A stretch of 39,367 nt of DNA, from positions 1 through 39,367 of the forward strand of contig FMBT01000599.1 in the NCBI GenBank assembly GCA_900095095.1. Reading direction: 5' to 3'. Position 1 is the stretch's first letter, and every line of letters starts with the position of its first letter. The translations under genes were made by a program, and so were the position numbers. Below are positions 20,647-33,260 of this stretch, in pieces. Below the pieces are notes generated by a model that made no database searches, was not told the origin of the DNA, and saw only the letters and a program-made list of their open reading frames with translations. Source of the stretch: Fragilariopsis cylindrus CCMP1102 (taxonomy: Eukaryota > Bacillariophyta > Bacillariophyceae > Bacillariales > Bacillariaceae).

Positions 20647-22383
20647 ATGAGCCAGCAAGAAGAACAAGAGGATACTAACGAAACACTACCTACTGAAGGA
20701 AGTGATAACGATAGTAGATCCACTTATTCCGAAGCAACAAGTGGAAACCAAGCGCCCGAAGCGTTAGGTGAAGGAACTCGTAGTCCCCCTTTTTGGGCAG
20801 ACGCTAACCATCGGACTGAACTAACCTCTCTAGGTTATAACGTTCACACACCGAACCCGCGCAGAACTACTCGTTCAAGAGCTCCGACTATTAGATATAC
20901 ACCATCTGGTGATACTAATCAAGAGGAAGCCGATATAGAAAATAATCTTTTAAATATCCAGGTAGAAGTAAACACAGCTAGAGAAGAAGACGAAAGCACA
21001 GCAAGCGCTTATAGCGGCTTACGCCCCGGCGATCCACTCTACGTCTCTCCGCCTAGACTACCTCTACCAGATAGTTCAAGTACAGATACATCTAGTGTTC
21101 CGGAACGTCCCAGTCCACCTGAACCTATTGAAGAAGTCATTGATACGTCTTTTACGCTCGGAACATTTCCAACAGTACACGATCCTTACGTAAAAGGTTA
21201 CGAAATTACTGCCAGAAATCCAGTTCCTATTAACGTACCTCTACCTTCTCTTCCAGAGACTCCACCTTTACCTTCTCTTCCAGAGTTACCGTTAACAGAA
21301 CGCCTTGATACATTGCTAACCGAGATCTGCAATTTCAGAGTCCGTAACTTAACAACTCGACGTGCATTTGCTACTAACATTACGCCTAGTAATACTAGCT
21401 CACCCACGATGGCGACCACTCCTTTCGATGCGGAACTCGAAGTCCTCTTGGTGAATATGTTGAAATGTACGACGGCAACAAATCCGATATACCTTGTGTT
21501 AGATCAGAACCACATCCACACATTTGAACAATTTCGTTCTATTGAAATTGATGATTTGCCAACGTTTAAATACAAAAGCCAACCACTGCAGGCACCGAAG
21601 AGACTCTCCATATAACACCACTCAAGGAAGTACAAAACTGTGTACACTTTGTTGTTATCTGAGACCGCTGCTGCCGTTGCTCTTGCTGGTGGAGTCATCG
21701 ATTGTGACGATCCGTCTACATGGGATTATGCGGATATGTTAAACTGGAAACGTGCAATAACTGGTAAAGCTACATATCTTCGAACGTTAGTTATACCAGC
21801 AACGACTACAACAGGTGCTCCTGGCTCACCAACAATGATAGTTTCAGGCCCTATCACTTTAAAAGATGATGAAGCCGCACTTATCAGTTGGAATCGAAAG
21901 CCTCGAGATCCTGTAAAATACCCGACCATCAACAACGATGCTTTCTATCAAGATTGGAAACTAAATTTTAAAAGACAAATTATCCAAGATACATTGGAAA
22001 GAGTATTGGATCCTAATTTCAATCCCGATCTTCGATCATCAACATGCTCAGTACGTAGTGGACCCGATGCAGAACTAGCAAGACTTCAAGTTAATTACTT
22101 CGCTCAAATCTTGTGTGTAGTTCTTAAGAACCCCGAAGGTCTAGGTCTTCTTATGGTCCGTCCAGACGATCCGTTATATGTATGGAGAAATCACGAAGAT
22201 CATCAGAATGACTCAGATGCAGCTCAGATAGCTTCAACCACACTGATGAAGAAATTAATTGCATTGAAATTCAGCGATTTCAACACAAGACATGAATTTC
22301 TTACTTCATTTCAAGATACCTCCAGACGGTACGATCAACTAGCTACTAACGTCATGGATGATTCGGTAAAGATAACATTATTG
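20647..22383 (+). CDS. copia Gag region (split by frame breaks)
   Basis: It starts at ATG 20647 (MSQQEEQEDTNETLP). The first ~200 residues are acidic and Pro/Ser/Thr-rich, with repeated PSLPE motifs near 21245-21290. The capsid-like part follows: IEIDDLPTFKYK at 21540-21575, then LHITPLKEVQNCVHF in another frame at about 21594-21657, then back to the first frame for DPSTWDYADMLNWKRAITG and the helical Gag body up to about 22383. A stop at 21613 is explained by a one-base loss near 21592 (a GG that would be GGG) and a one-base gain near 21658. Gag forms the virus-like particle that packages element RNA. Confidence 0.7.
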
Positions 22384-24390
22384 CAACAGCAGTCATGACC
22401 GATTCCGCGTTAATTAACTCCTGGCAATCATGTCAAGATAGTAAACGAGGAAGCGCTTTAGCTGGATCTTCTAGACCTGTTACGTATCATGAGTACATCT
22501 CGTTTCTTATCAAATCAGCCAAGAATCATGATCTATATACGCCATACAAGAAACCATCCCGTCAAGCTCATCAAGCTACATCAGAATCATTTTACAATGA
22601 AGAAATGAATGTAGACTATGGCGACACTGACGATGGCATTGACGAGTTCTTAGCTCATATGTCCGTATCCAACGAACCTATGACCGAACACGCTGAAAGT
22701 ACAATGCAAGCCTATGCAGCATTCCAGAAGAATCGTCGTCCTCCTCGTGAGAGAGACCCTGACACTGAAATACCGAAACCAATCTTCGAAAAGTGTCCAA
22801 GAGATTTACGGATTGCATGGAGTAAGGCACCCAATGATATTAAGAAACAGATTCTTAAAATCAAAAACCATCCCACTAAGCAAGGTGCTAAGAAAAATAG
22901 TGAGTTAGGTGTCTACATTAGCGATTTTGAAGGATATGACTCCGACGCATCCGGCCAATCAGAGCATACCTACGTATACGACGCTGATGATGCTGACGAT
23001 ACATCTGTCATAGAAGCAACTGATTTGACGGCAAATGCAGCAAGACGAAGACAGCCCAATCAAGGTATACTCAAGAAGAAGGAATTACCAAGGAAGACTG
23101 AGCTGCCTTTAGCCGATCCACGTCGATTCATGGCCAACAAAACCACACCAGTAATAGGTAAAGATGGTAAAGTTGTTGGTCATATCGCATATACGGCAGC
23201 TATGGCTAAAATCAATCATCGTTTTGATCAAGTCGATTGTCATCTACCAAATACTTCCAAAGACAACTACGTCGTCTCCGTTAATGCAACGAAATTCTTT
23301 AATGAACCACTCGCATTAATGGATGGCGGAGCTAATGGTGGAATTGGAGGCAGAGATATGAGACTCATGTCTTACAATGCTGACGGACGACGTGTCAATA
23401 TAGGTATTGCAGGTGATCATCAAATGACTGGCAAGAGACTTGGAACGTTTTGTTCTGTAATTGTTACAAACAGAGGCAAGATTCTAGCCATATTTCATCA
23501 ATATGCTCATGTACCTGAACAAGAAAAATCGATCCATTCGAAATGTCAGTTCCAAGCGCATAATAATCTCGTTGGAGATACAGCGACAGCCTATGGCGGA
23601 CCACAACGTATTCAAACTGCAGACGGATATCAGTTACCTTATCTATACGCTCTGGATTACCGTACATTCGCCAAACGTATCCTACCAATGATGAAATTAA
23701 AGAGCTTACACATGTACAGTTTACTTCACCTGCGGAATGGAATCCTAATCTGAATGACGATAGCCGTACACCTGAAGAAATGCTCAAGCAATTTCCTCCT
23801 ATGCCACGTTCCGCTATCAACGAGTTCTACGATCAAGAAGGTAATATTAATTACGACTATCTTTCTAAACAAGAACATAGACCAATACGTGCAACAGTTC
23901 AAACCGTTGAAATTGAACATGATGATGATGACAGTGTTGGATCTATGCCTGGTTTACAATGTCGAGCTCAAGAAGAAGATTCCTCAGGTGATGAAGAAGA
24001 TTCCTCAAGTGATGATGAACCTGTAGTTAATAAATTCAAGCAACCAACTACAATTGTATGGAACGATCCAATCGATGACTCCAATGGGGAGAAAATTGAA
24101 TGTCCTCGACTTAGAAAAAGTAAGCTCAAACGCCGTATCCGAATCAAAGAGAAACGACTCAAAGCTGCAGCCTCTAAACAAGAACTGATTGATAAGAAAC
24201 CATCTGCTGTTACAGCTAATGATTTACCAATCCCAATTATTGATAATATGGTCAATGATAACGAATCCCCTACAATGGTAGACGGCATCGAGTTCTTTTC
24301 AACGGATCCTCATCCACTTCAACCTAATATCATCGACGACGTTATTGAAGAAATGAAGATGGATGATCTACTATTCTACGATTCAGTAGA
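22384..24390 (+). CDS. copia Gag end and aspartic protease region
   Basis: The frame resumes at about 22384 (NIIATAVMTDSALINSW) after a one-base loss in an AAA run. It runs through an acidic stretch (DADDADDTSVIEA) to the protease motif LALMDGGANGGIGG at about 23315-23356, which is the D-x-GANGG form typical of diatom copia elements. GIAGDHQMTG follows. A second break lies near 23672, where one base is missing by an AAA run. The frame then reads PTNDEIKELTHVQFTSPAEW and continues as a highly charged spacer until a third break near 24391, again at AAA. The protease cleaves the polyprotein during particle maturation. Confidence 0.7.
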
Positions 24391-26540
24391 TAAACCCAGG
24401 ACTCAACAGTATTCGTAGATACAAAATCAGACACCTCGTATCTTGATGACTTATCTACCTTCAGACCAACTGAACACGAATACTGGGAAGACTTTTTAAT
24501 GGATGAATCTACTCAACGTCTAATCTATCAAGGAAGACTCGATTATTATGAACAATATGACATTAATGCTACCGACATTGCTAATGTAATGAATCCTCTT
24601 ACACCAAGATATTCTGTACCCACGGTCATCGATTATGAATCCAAAAGGAAGTACTTTGCACATCTACCTGCTTCTGTTGTTAAAGCTACCTTCAAGCATA
24701 CAACTCAAAATATGAAACTACCCCCAGCCTCATATCTGCACAAGATGTTCAAATCACCTAATCCTTCTGCGAATCTCAAACGCCGTGATGAAGACGATGC
24801 CACCGACATGATCTATTCAGATACTCCTGCATGCAACGGTGGTGAGAAATGTGCACATATCTTCGTGGGACGAAAATCGAAACTCACCGATGCATATAAA
24901 GTCAAACATCAGAATGCTGAAGACTTTCTACTTTGCTTCCAAGATCGTGTCCGTCAAAGAGGATGTCCCACTGGACTAGTAGCAGATAATGCTCCTATGT
25001 ATCGAGGATGGAAAAAACGCAGTGTACCTTCGAGACATTTGTATTTCACTATGGCAATGCGAATCCAAATATCAGCACCAAAACTATGCTGAAAATCGAT
25101 GGCAAACCGTCAAACGGTACACGAACCGAGTAATGGACCGCAGCGGTTGCCCTCCCTACGTTTGGTTTCTAGCATTATCCTATGTTATATTCTGTCTCAA
25201 CAATTGTGTTGATCCAACCATCGGAGAGGGAAACAAGAGCCCACTACAAATCGCAACATTTCAAATGACTGATATTAGCCCTCTGCTATACTTCTATTTT
25301 TGGGAACCTGTCTATTATCTCGTTGATGAATCAGAACAGCATTTCCCAAGTAAGTCCAAAGAAATGAGAGGTCGATGGGTAGGAATCTCTGAACATATAG
25401 GTAACAAGATGACCTACAAAATCATTTCCGATACAACTGGAAACGAAATTTGTCGTTCAGCCATACGTACTGCACGGGACAATACGATGAAGAACCTACG
25501 CGAAGATCCTGTCACGGTAGACAAAGATCTATTCAATGTTGAAACTATCCTTTCTCCGGCAGAAGATATTGCTAACAATAAGTTAAAAGAAGTAACCTCG
25601 GGAAATACTTTTAACGATTTTGATGAATCAGCAATATCCAAGGATATCGACATTCAACTCCAGGCAGAATTAGATGCAAGATTTAACGACTCGAATGAAC
25701 AGCAGACTGGTCATTTTAAAACGGCGTCGCCAAAACGTGCATCTCCTACTGGACCACAACGTCATGTAAAACAGAAGCGTTTAAGCGACTTAAATCCTCT
25801 GGATAAAACTAAGGATAAAGGTTTACGACGTAGTTCACGACATAAACCCCTTCAAAACTTAAACGTTAAAGGAGTTACCACACTATTGACCCAAGTCAAT
25901 AATACTGATATCAACCATCCCACCAACCCACAGCCGTCTACCGCAACTCGTCAACAAGTCCTCAAGCAACGTGACACATCTATCAAGGAACAGCTAGATT
26001 CATTTGTCTATCTTCGAGAAAATGGGGAGAATGAATATCTTTTGGGAAAAGAATTTGAGTTTCCTCTTAAAGACGAAAATGGCAACGCGATACTCGGAGA
26101 CGACGGCAAACCGTTGGTAGCAATAGCGCCCCCACCAAGTGATCTAGTAGGAAGAGTTTTCCTAACCAAACCCGACGAGAGAGGTGAAGTTAATAGAGCA
26201 CGAGTTGTAGAACTTATCAAAGACTTTGAAGGCAAAGTTGAAAAGGATATGAATCTAATCAAGTTCAAGCTAAACTATGATCACAGTTCCCAAGAAGACA
26301 TCATGTCGTACAACGAAATTCTGGACTACATCGAAAGAGAACAGAACAATGAAGACGGACATCATTGGAAATTTCGTACTATCTTAGGACACGTACATAC
26401 TCCTGTGGGACACAAGGATAGAATGGGGAGTGACTACAACGTCAGAACAGCTTGGGAAACGGGAGCAATTTCGGTTGAACCATTGGACTTCCTTGCTAAG
26501 GACATTCCTGTTGATCTTGCTATCTATGCCAAGAAATTGA
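24391..26540 (+). CDS. copia integrase region
   Basis: After a short lead-in (TVFVDTKSDTSYLDDLS) the integrase domain gives the DDE set: Asp in TDMIYSDTP (about 24806), Asp in GLVADNAPMY (about 24980) and Glu in NYAENRWQTV (about 25086). A frame change at the A6 run near 25011 separates the second Asp from the Glu; removing one A gives a smooth join. The C-terminal part has RGRWVGISEHIGNK and, after a charged linker with DLNPLDKTKDKGLRRSSR, the segment FRTILGHVHTP...YNVRTAWETGAISVEPLD. That segment resembles the Trp-Glu-x-Gly module found before reverse transcriptase in diatom copia elements. Integrase inserts the cDNA into the genome. Confidence 0.75.
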
Positions 26541-28440
26541 CCTACTCGAATTGGAAGGATGGAAACGCTTTAAAAGAATTGCTAACCGAGATAAGCATAT
26601 TCGACGACTTGTGAAACAAGCCAAGCTACGATCCTTCCGTGTTACTCCTAAGTACAAGTATGGATTCTCTATACCGCGTAACTACAAGGAAGCCCTTGAG
26701 TTTGACGAAAGGAACGGTAATCATAAATGGCAAGAAGCAAATGTATTGGAACATGCACAATTAACGGATTATGCAGTATTCAAGAACAAGGGAGAATTCC
26801 ATGATGCAAAGATACCAGAAGGTTATCGCAAGATCAAAGTTCATACTATCTTTGATGTGAAACACGATGGCAGGCATAAAGCTCGAGTTGTAGCTAATGG
26901 TAACCTAACGGATACGCCACTCGAATCTGTTTACTCAGGTGTTGTTTCATTACGCGGATTACGTACATGCATATTCTTAGGAGAACTTAACGGCATGACC
27001 CCATGGGCTACTGATATTGGAAATGCTTATCTTGAAGCAAAGACCACCGAAAAGGTATGCATCAAAGCAGGGCCAGAATTTGGGGAGCTACAAGGAAACC
27101 TTCTTATCATCGATAAGGCTCTTTACGGATTAAGACTTAGCGGAAAAGCATTCAACATTTTGCTATCTGATTGTCTACGCGACCTAGGATTCTACCCATC
27201 CAAAGCAGAATCAAGTATTTTCATGAGAAAATGTCCTACAAGAGACGTGTACGAATATGTGGCCACATATGTTGATGACCTATGCATTGTTATGGAGAAT
27301 CCTAGGGAGTTCCTAAACCAGCTGTCGTCAGCACCGTACAACTTCAAACTGAAAGGTTCAGGAGAAGTTAACTTCCACTTAGGTTGTGGATTTGAGAGAG
27401 ACTCTGATGGAGTATTATGTATGGACCCAAGCCGGTACATAGACAAGATGGAAGATGCCTACAAGCAATATTTCAAGGAATTGCCTAACCAGAAGCACAG
27501 ATCACCGCTAGTGAAGGGAGACCATCCAGAACTTGATGTAACCGAGTTTCTTGACCAAGACGGTATTGAAATATATCAATCCTTAATAGGAGCTATGCAA
27601 TGGGCAATCTCTATTGGACGATGGGATATACAATCCGCAGTAATGAGCTTATCAAGCTTTAGAGCGCAACCACGAAAGGGACATCTTGAAAGAATCAAGC
27701 GTATCTACGGATTCTTATGCAAGTTCAGGCATTTCAAACTACGGTTTCGAGTTGATGAACCAGATTATTCCGGTATTCCACCAATGCCACCCTACGATTG
27801 GAGCCATTCTGTATATGGAAACCCAACTGAAGACATCCCTAAAGATGCACCAACTCCACTGGGAAAACGAATCGTTTTGACCCATTACTTCGATGCAAAT
27901 CTAATGCATGACGTACTATCAGGAAAAGCAGTTACAGGTGTAGTTCACTTCTACAACAAGACTCCCGTTGATTGGTATTCCAAGAAACAATCTACCACGG
28001 AAACCGCAACGTACGGATCTGAATTCCTGGCATGTCGAACCTGTTTCGAACAGATCATTGATCACCGACAGTATCTACGATACCTTGGAGTACCAGTAGG
28101 AGATGAAGACTACGCATGGGGAGACAATGACGCGATGATCAATAGTGCAACCATACCGGACGCAAAGTTACATAAACGACATAACATTCTGTCATTTCAC
28201 TTTGTTAGAAGCTTAATTGCAAGTGGTTTCATTAATCTGCAACATATTAAATCGGAAAGTAATATTGCAGATATACTTACGAAACATTGGGGTTATCAAA
28301 GTACGTACGAATTGATCCGCCCAATCTTTCATTTTGGAGGTAACACGGCCGCGTTATATTTTGATGATACATTAGAAGTCGATCGCCACATTACTGAATC
28401 AGAGTTAGCAGAAATCGTTACGACCAATGGGGAGTGTTAA
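26541..28440 (+). CDS. copia reverse transcriptase and RNase H
   Basis: This is the longest uninterrupted piece. Reverse transcriptase motifs include DVKHDGRHKARVVANG (about 26856), WATDIGNAYLEA (first catalytic Asp), DKALYGLRLSGKAF and the catalytic YVDDL at 27268-27282. RNase H follows with Asp in YFDAN (about 27890), Glu in YGSEFLACR (about 28018), Asp in WGDNDAMINS (about 28121) and NIADILTKHWG (about 28261). The frame joins the integrase frame after a one-base loss near 26552, in the TGGAAGGATGG stretch. The stop codon is inside the LTR: the last two codons, TGT TAA, are the first six bases of the 3' LTR (28435-28440). Confidence 0.9.
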
Positions 28441-29237
28441 ATTATACATAGTACTCGATGTAGGAGTCATATGTCGTACATAAGCCCCGCGGAGTAGAAA
28501 TACAAGCGCGATCAGATTAGTGTGGAGAAATGCACGTGTATGCATTATTGAGATAAAAGAGAACCGAAAGTTAGCTAAAAGCCAACATCGTACTGTTGGA
28601 GTTGAAGTGACCTTGTCGAAGCCGTTGTCGAAGCAATTGGAACCGAGCGCAAATAAGAGAAGTGCTTAGGTATATTTATACATATCGGAACACGATTAGG
28701 AAGAGTGTCCGAATACATAGAACACGATTATGAAGAGTGTTATACATATGGAAATCGAACAGATGTCGATGTCCACCTTTGAACCGCTAATGCGATATAT
28801 ATGCATTGAGGCGAAGTGAGTTAGGAACAGAAAGTTGTATGCAGGGTTACTGGAAACCGCAATACTAAAATACGAAGAAAAGAGCAGAATTACCTCGATT
28901 ACGAGAAATGAACAATTACTGTCTTTTATTGTTGAGAAATTGTAATAACCATAGACTAAATAAACAAGTGTGTTAATAACAACTTTTGCGTTTGAACATC
29001 ATCGTTAGTATCGTACGACGTTACTATAGATATATCTACAGAAAGTTACGCCATTCTTTTAGGGAAGTTTCGCTGACAAGAAGGGGTTAGATATCCTGGT
29101 AGAACAACCGTGAGTAGTCTTTCAATATAAGGGTCAAGAGTATCAACCCTTCCAGCTTTAATAGAATCTTACAAGACCGAAGAGTAAGACTATTATAATC
29201 CTGTTTCACCAATCATCGATTGTCTGTGAAACGTACA
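28435..29237 (+). repeat. 3' LTR of the copia element
   Basis: 803 bp, same ends as the 5' LTR, preceded by the polypurine tract AATGGGGAG. The AATAAA duplication follows at 29238-29243. Confidence 0.93.
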
Positions 29238-29245
29238 AATAAATG

Positions 29246-29790
29246 TCTCATATAAAATGGTTGCAGAGGACAACACCAGGTAAATTAGTTGCACAATCAT
29301 CTGCATAGTGTACTAGAACATTATGAGTGCCTCCTACAATTTTCTGTTCCTGTGGTTGGGGAATAAAATACATTTTGTTGTGATGGTAGGCACACAAACA
29401 ATAATATGATTTTCAATCAACAATGAACAACAAAATATCTCATATAAAATGGTTGCAGAGGACAACACCAGATGGGTTAGGTGCACTAACATCCACATAG
29501 TGTACTAGAACATTGTGTGTGCCTCCTACCAGTTTTCTGTCCCTGTGGTTGCAGAACGAAATTCATTTTGCTGTTGTGGAAGGCATAAAAACAAAACAAC
29601 AATATGATTTTTGACCAGAAATGAACAGCAAAATATCTGATATGAAGGGGATACAGAGGACAACACCAGATGGGTCAGGTGCACTGACATCCACACAGAG
29701 TAACTTCCCTGTTCCTGTGGTTGAGGAATAGAATTCTTTTTGCTGTTGATGCATGCACAAAAAACCCTGAATGTACACACGTACACAACA
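29246..29790. repeat. three direct repeats of about 195 bp
   Basis: Units begin at 29246, 29438 and 29636 (spacing 192 and 198 bp). They share CTCATATAAAATGGTTGCAG, GAGGACAACACCAG, AGTGTACTAGAACATT, TTCTGTTCCTGTGGTTG and other blocks, with increasing divergence in the third unit. The copia element is inserted right at the left edge of this array. No reading frame is conserved between units. Confidence 0.8.
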
Positions 29791-29812
29791 TCATGACACA
29801 ACAATGATTGAA

Positions 29813-30070
29813 GATGTAGGGTTAATGACTTACGGAATGAAAAGACTACATAATTACTGGTACCTCTTGTACTGCACCTAACCTACATAAAGGTAAAAAA
29901 CATACATTAACTGCAGGATAAAAAACTAAACAAAAGTAAAAACTTGTGCTGATGTAGGGTTGGTGACTTACAGACATAATTACCAGTACCTCTCGTACCG
30001 CGCCTAACCGGCACATTAAATGCAAGATAAAAAAACTAAACAAAAGTAAAAGCTTGTGTCGGTGTAGGGT
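29813..30070. repeat. second direct repeat family (about 110-140 bp)
   Basis: Units start at 29813, 29951 and 30061 with (G)GTGTAGGGTT or GATGTAGGGTT, then TGACTTAC, ATTACYGGTACCTC, CTAAACAAAAGTAAAA and CTTGTG. The third copy is cut off after about ten bases. Confidence 0.7.
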
Positions 30071-30104
30071 TTGCATTACATTTTACTGTGTGCCTGCCAT
30101 GACA

Positions 30105-30245
30105 GCGAAATGTGTTTTATTCCACAACCACAGGAAGAGAATAGTTGAAGGAGGCACATACAATGTTCTAGTACACTATGTGGATGTTAATGCACCCGAC
30201 CCATCTGGTGTTGCCATCTGTAACCACTTTCATATGAGATATGTT
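30105..30245. repeat. inverted copy of the 195-bp repeat
   Basis: This segment reads as the complement of the 195-bp unit: AGGAGGCACATACAATGTTCTAGTACACTATGTGG... corresponds to the reverse of 29490-29525, ending in a TTTCATATGAGATA that matches the reversed unit start. The cluster therefore has foldback geometry. Confidence 0.75.
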
Positions 30246-32656
30246 CTACTATACAAAAATATGTCATTTTGTGTGTGCGGTGCTGTGTAGTGTGTGAGCC
30301 TACAGTGTGATGCCGGGTGCGTCTTGGGCCTATGGCATATATGATTGCTCAATATAACTAATCAAAAGTTAACTCTATACTAAAACAATCAGCAAAAATG
30401 ATTGATTAGGTGTACATATTTGTTGTTTAAGTTACTACTAAATACTACTACACTCACAAACACTGTATAGGAAGAAATGGACATGATTATTTGGTTGTTA
30501 TTGGTGTAAAAGATCTTTTTAATCGTAGCTTGGATTTTTTTTGAATCAAAATTTCGGCTGTCAGGCTCAGAAAATTACTTATTGGTCAGGAAAATTCAAA
30601 AAATCTCATCGCATACTACGACAAGAGGTGTGCATAAAAATGAAGAATTTTAACATTTGAATGCAAGTGAATTATTTATTATTCCCTCACTTTAATGTCG
30701 ACAAACAATACAATAACAACAAACACAACCGCACACTACCGATCCTGTAGCTACTGTACAAGTACAAGTACAAGTACAAATACAAATAGGGATGAAGACG
30801 CCACCATGACATGAATGGTATGCTCCAATCTAATCTAACCAAATCATCTAATTAATCCTTTTGCTTTTTGTTTATTATGTATTCCTCTCTTTCCATTGGT
30901 GACGGCAGCAGCAATGCGTCAGCAATTATTATTGATATAGAATAATAAATTCGAAATGAATATAATAACAGCAACAACAACAACAGCAAATACTGATGGT
31001 GGTGATGGTGGTGTTGATGATGAATCATGATAATGCAATAATTATTGGTTATGATAACGGTATGGATTAATAAATAATTAGAAAAAATGAATTAGGATTT
31101 CGAAACCAAAATTAGAACTAACAACAAAGAACAATAATTGTATAACAATTATAAATAATACAATATCGTAATCAACTAAACCAACACGTAAACAAAATAA
31201 AACTCAATTCGATGACTACTCATTAGATTTTAGATTATCCATTCAATAAAATACAATACAATACGATACGATAAGTATTATTAGCTAATCCATTCAGTAC
31301 AATACGATACAATACGATACAATACAATACAATACGATACGATACGATAAGCATTATTAGCTAATCCATTCAATACGGTGCAGTACATACAAAACTGTAC
31401 AGTACGATACAGTACCTTAGAACGTTAGATAAGATAATTACTACTACTACTATAGCAAATCGTTTTCTTATCACACCTCCAATCCTTTTCAAATAGTTTT
31501 AAATTCCCGTAGCCCACCTATAAATCATACAACCTTCCTATTAGTTTAGAATGTTGTTCTTTGTGACGAGGTAGCAGCCATTTGGTTGGTTAATAGATCG
31601 TATTGTGATTGGTTGATTTTTGCTGCGTTGTCCCTCAATTGTTCTCTAATGTTCTCCTCAATGGAGTTCTTCCAATACTTTTTGGGTACCTCAAAATCAC
31701 CACAATTCTCCAGGAGAACAGTAAGTTATTTGTTAAAAATAATAAATTGGTCATTAAAAGTCTTTTGGAAACGATTCATTCAATTATTATGCCTCAAATA
31801 ATCAACTTTATTACAATAAATACATCATCTACGGTATTAATATATTTACTCGCGTAAATTTATCATAATAGAACACTATCAACAAAACTCTCCAGGAGAA
31901 CAGTAATTTATTTCGATCTAAATAAAATATAATACTATATTGTCATATAAAAGTACCATAAGTGATATAAAATATATCAACAACAAAGAATCTGACTTAC
32001 TCATTGGGTGGAGCATCCATACTGGTACATCCAGAGAGAGACGTCGCATAATTCGCAAATTTCTTTCTAATCGCGTCGACGCTTTTTATATAATCTTATA
32101 TTATTTTACCGTAAGTACGGATTTTGGCATAACGGCTCAAATATTGGGCTGTTGAACAATATAAAAATATTGCGTTAAATTTTAAATCCTGCCATGAAAC
32201 ATTTAACGTAGCTTCGTATCAGCGCATGTAGATTTGATTTTTCACGTACTTACTTACCACATGTAAGATAAAAATAGAACCTCATAGTACCATAATATTT
32301 AGAAGCTACAATAGTTCAAAAACGCATGCAATGATCACCGTTTGTAAAATATCTCTCACTAGATAATACCAGAAGAAACGGTACTTTTTTTTTTAGTCTT
32401 CAAAAAGCTCACTTTATTTTTTCGATACAATCTTGAATTTAAAGACAATTCAACTACAAAGAGAAAAGAAAATACACACCAGAAAAACGTAAGTACTGTT
32501 GTGCTGCTGCTTTGTTGCGTTGTTGTCTTGTTTGTCCTGTCGTTGTATATTGACGCTTCTATTGTGGTGGTAGTAATATTGTGATAACTGTACCGTATGA
32601 CACGTTCTAATCTTTTAATATTATAATTTATATGTTTCTTTGATCTTTGTTCTTTT
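30246..32656. other. AT-rich spacer with microsatellites
   Basis: No convincing gene. ATACG/ATACA pentamer repeats lie at about 31246-31410, including two copies of a block containing TATTAGCTAATCCATTCA. TACAAG repeats lie at about 30754-30785. CTCCAGGAGAACAGTAA occurs twice (about 31709 and 31890). The last few hundred bases should contain the promoter of the adhesin-like gene. Confidence 0.45.
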
Positions 32657-33228
32657 ATGTTTAGAAAAATAGAAAGAAAAATCTACTATAACAGCATCAT
32701 TACAATGATTGTTGCCATTACTTCCGTGAAGAAATGGGATGCGATTTGTTGTGTCCTTCTTATTGCATTATTGTTTGGATATGTGAGTGCAACTGGACAC
32801 AGCAACAATGAAAAGAAGGACCGTAGAAGAACTAAAAGATTTACTTATCCCGTACCATCACCAACGTACAGAACACCATTTCCTACACTTAGACCACCAA
32901 CTGAATGGCCAACTACACCTACATTACCGCAAAACCAAACTGTACGTCCTCCGCCGTATCAGAATCTGAGTCCAACTCCGAACTCGCCGTTACCAAAAGC
33001 ATATGTTGAGGATCCGTACAATGAAGATCCATACCATGATGATCCGAGTTCTATATATGAATTCCTATTTCTGAAACCTCGTGCAGCTCTTGAACCTCCC
33101 CAAAGTCCAACTATGAACCCATCATCAGGAGAACCATCATCAGGACCAAGTCTTGGACCATCACTAAGTCCAACAACTACTCCGACAGCTACCCCTATAG
33201 TCACGGTTCGTAAGTGTAATAATAAATG

Positions 33229-33260
<32 letters not shown>

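Larger units (their letters stand above)
19652..29237 (+). mobile_element. Ty1/copia LTR retrotransposon, diatom CoDi-like
   Basis: The 9586-bp element has two 803-bp LTRs that start TGTTAA and end TACA and differ at only two bases (AAATC/ATATC near 19900, TTCTAGG/TTTTAGG near 20277). It is flanked by AATAAA duplications at 19646-19651 and 29238-29243. The end can slide by one base, giving a 5-bp duplication. The purine tract before the 3' LTR is AATGGGGAG. The internal order Gag, protease, integrase, reverse transcriptase, RNase H is the copia order. The coding region is split by seven single-base frame breaks, although the LTR identity says the insertion is young. Confidence 0.95.

Noticed and set aside
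22383-22400. Programmed Gag-Pol frameshift at the ATGA overlap
   Set aside because: Similar one-base breaks occur within Gag, integrase and unrelated host genes, no slippery heptamer was seen, and copia elements normally use one frame.
30054-30290. 78-codon open frame in the repeat cluster
   Set aside because: It lies in the inverted repeat copy and is not conserved in the other units.
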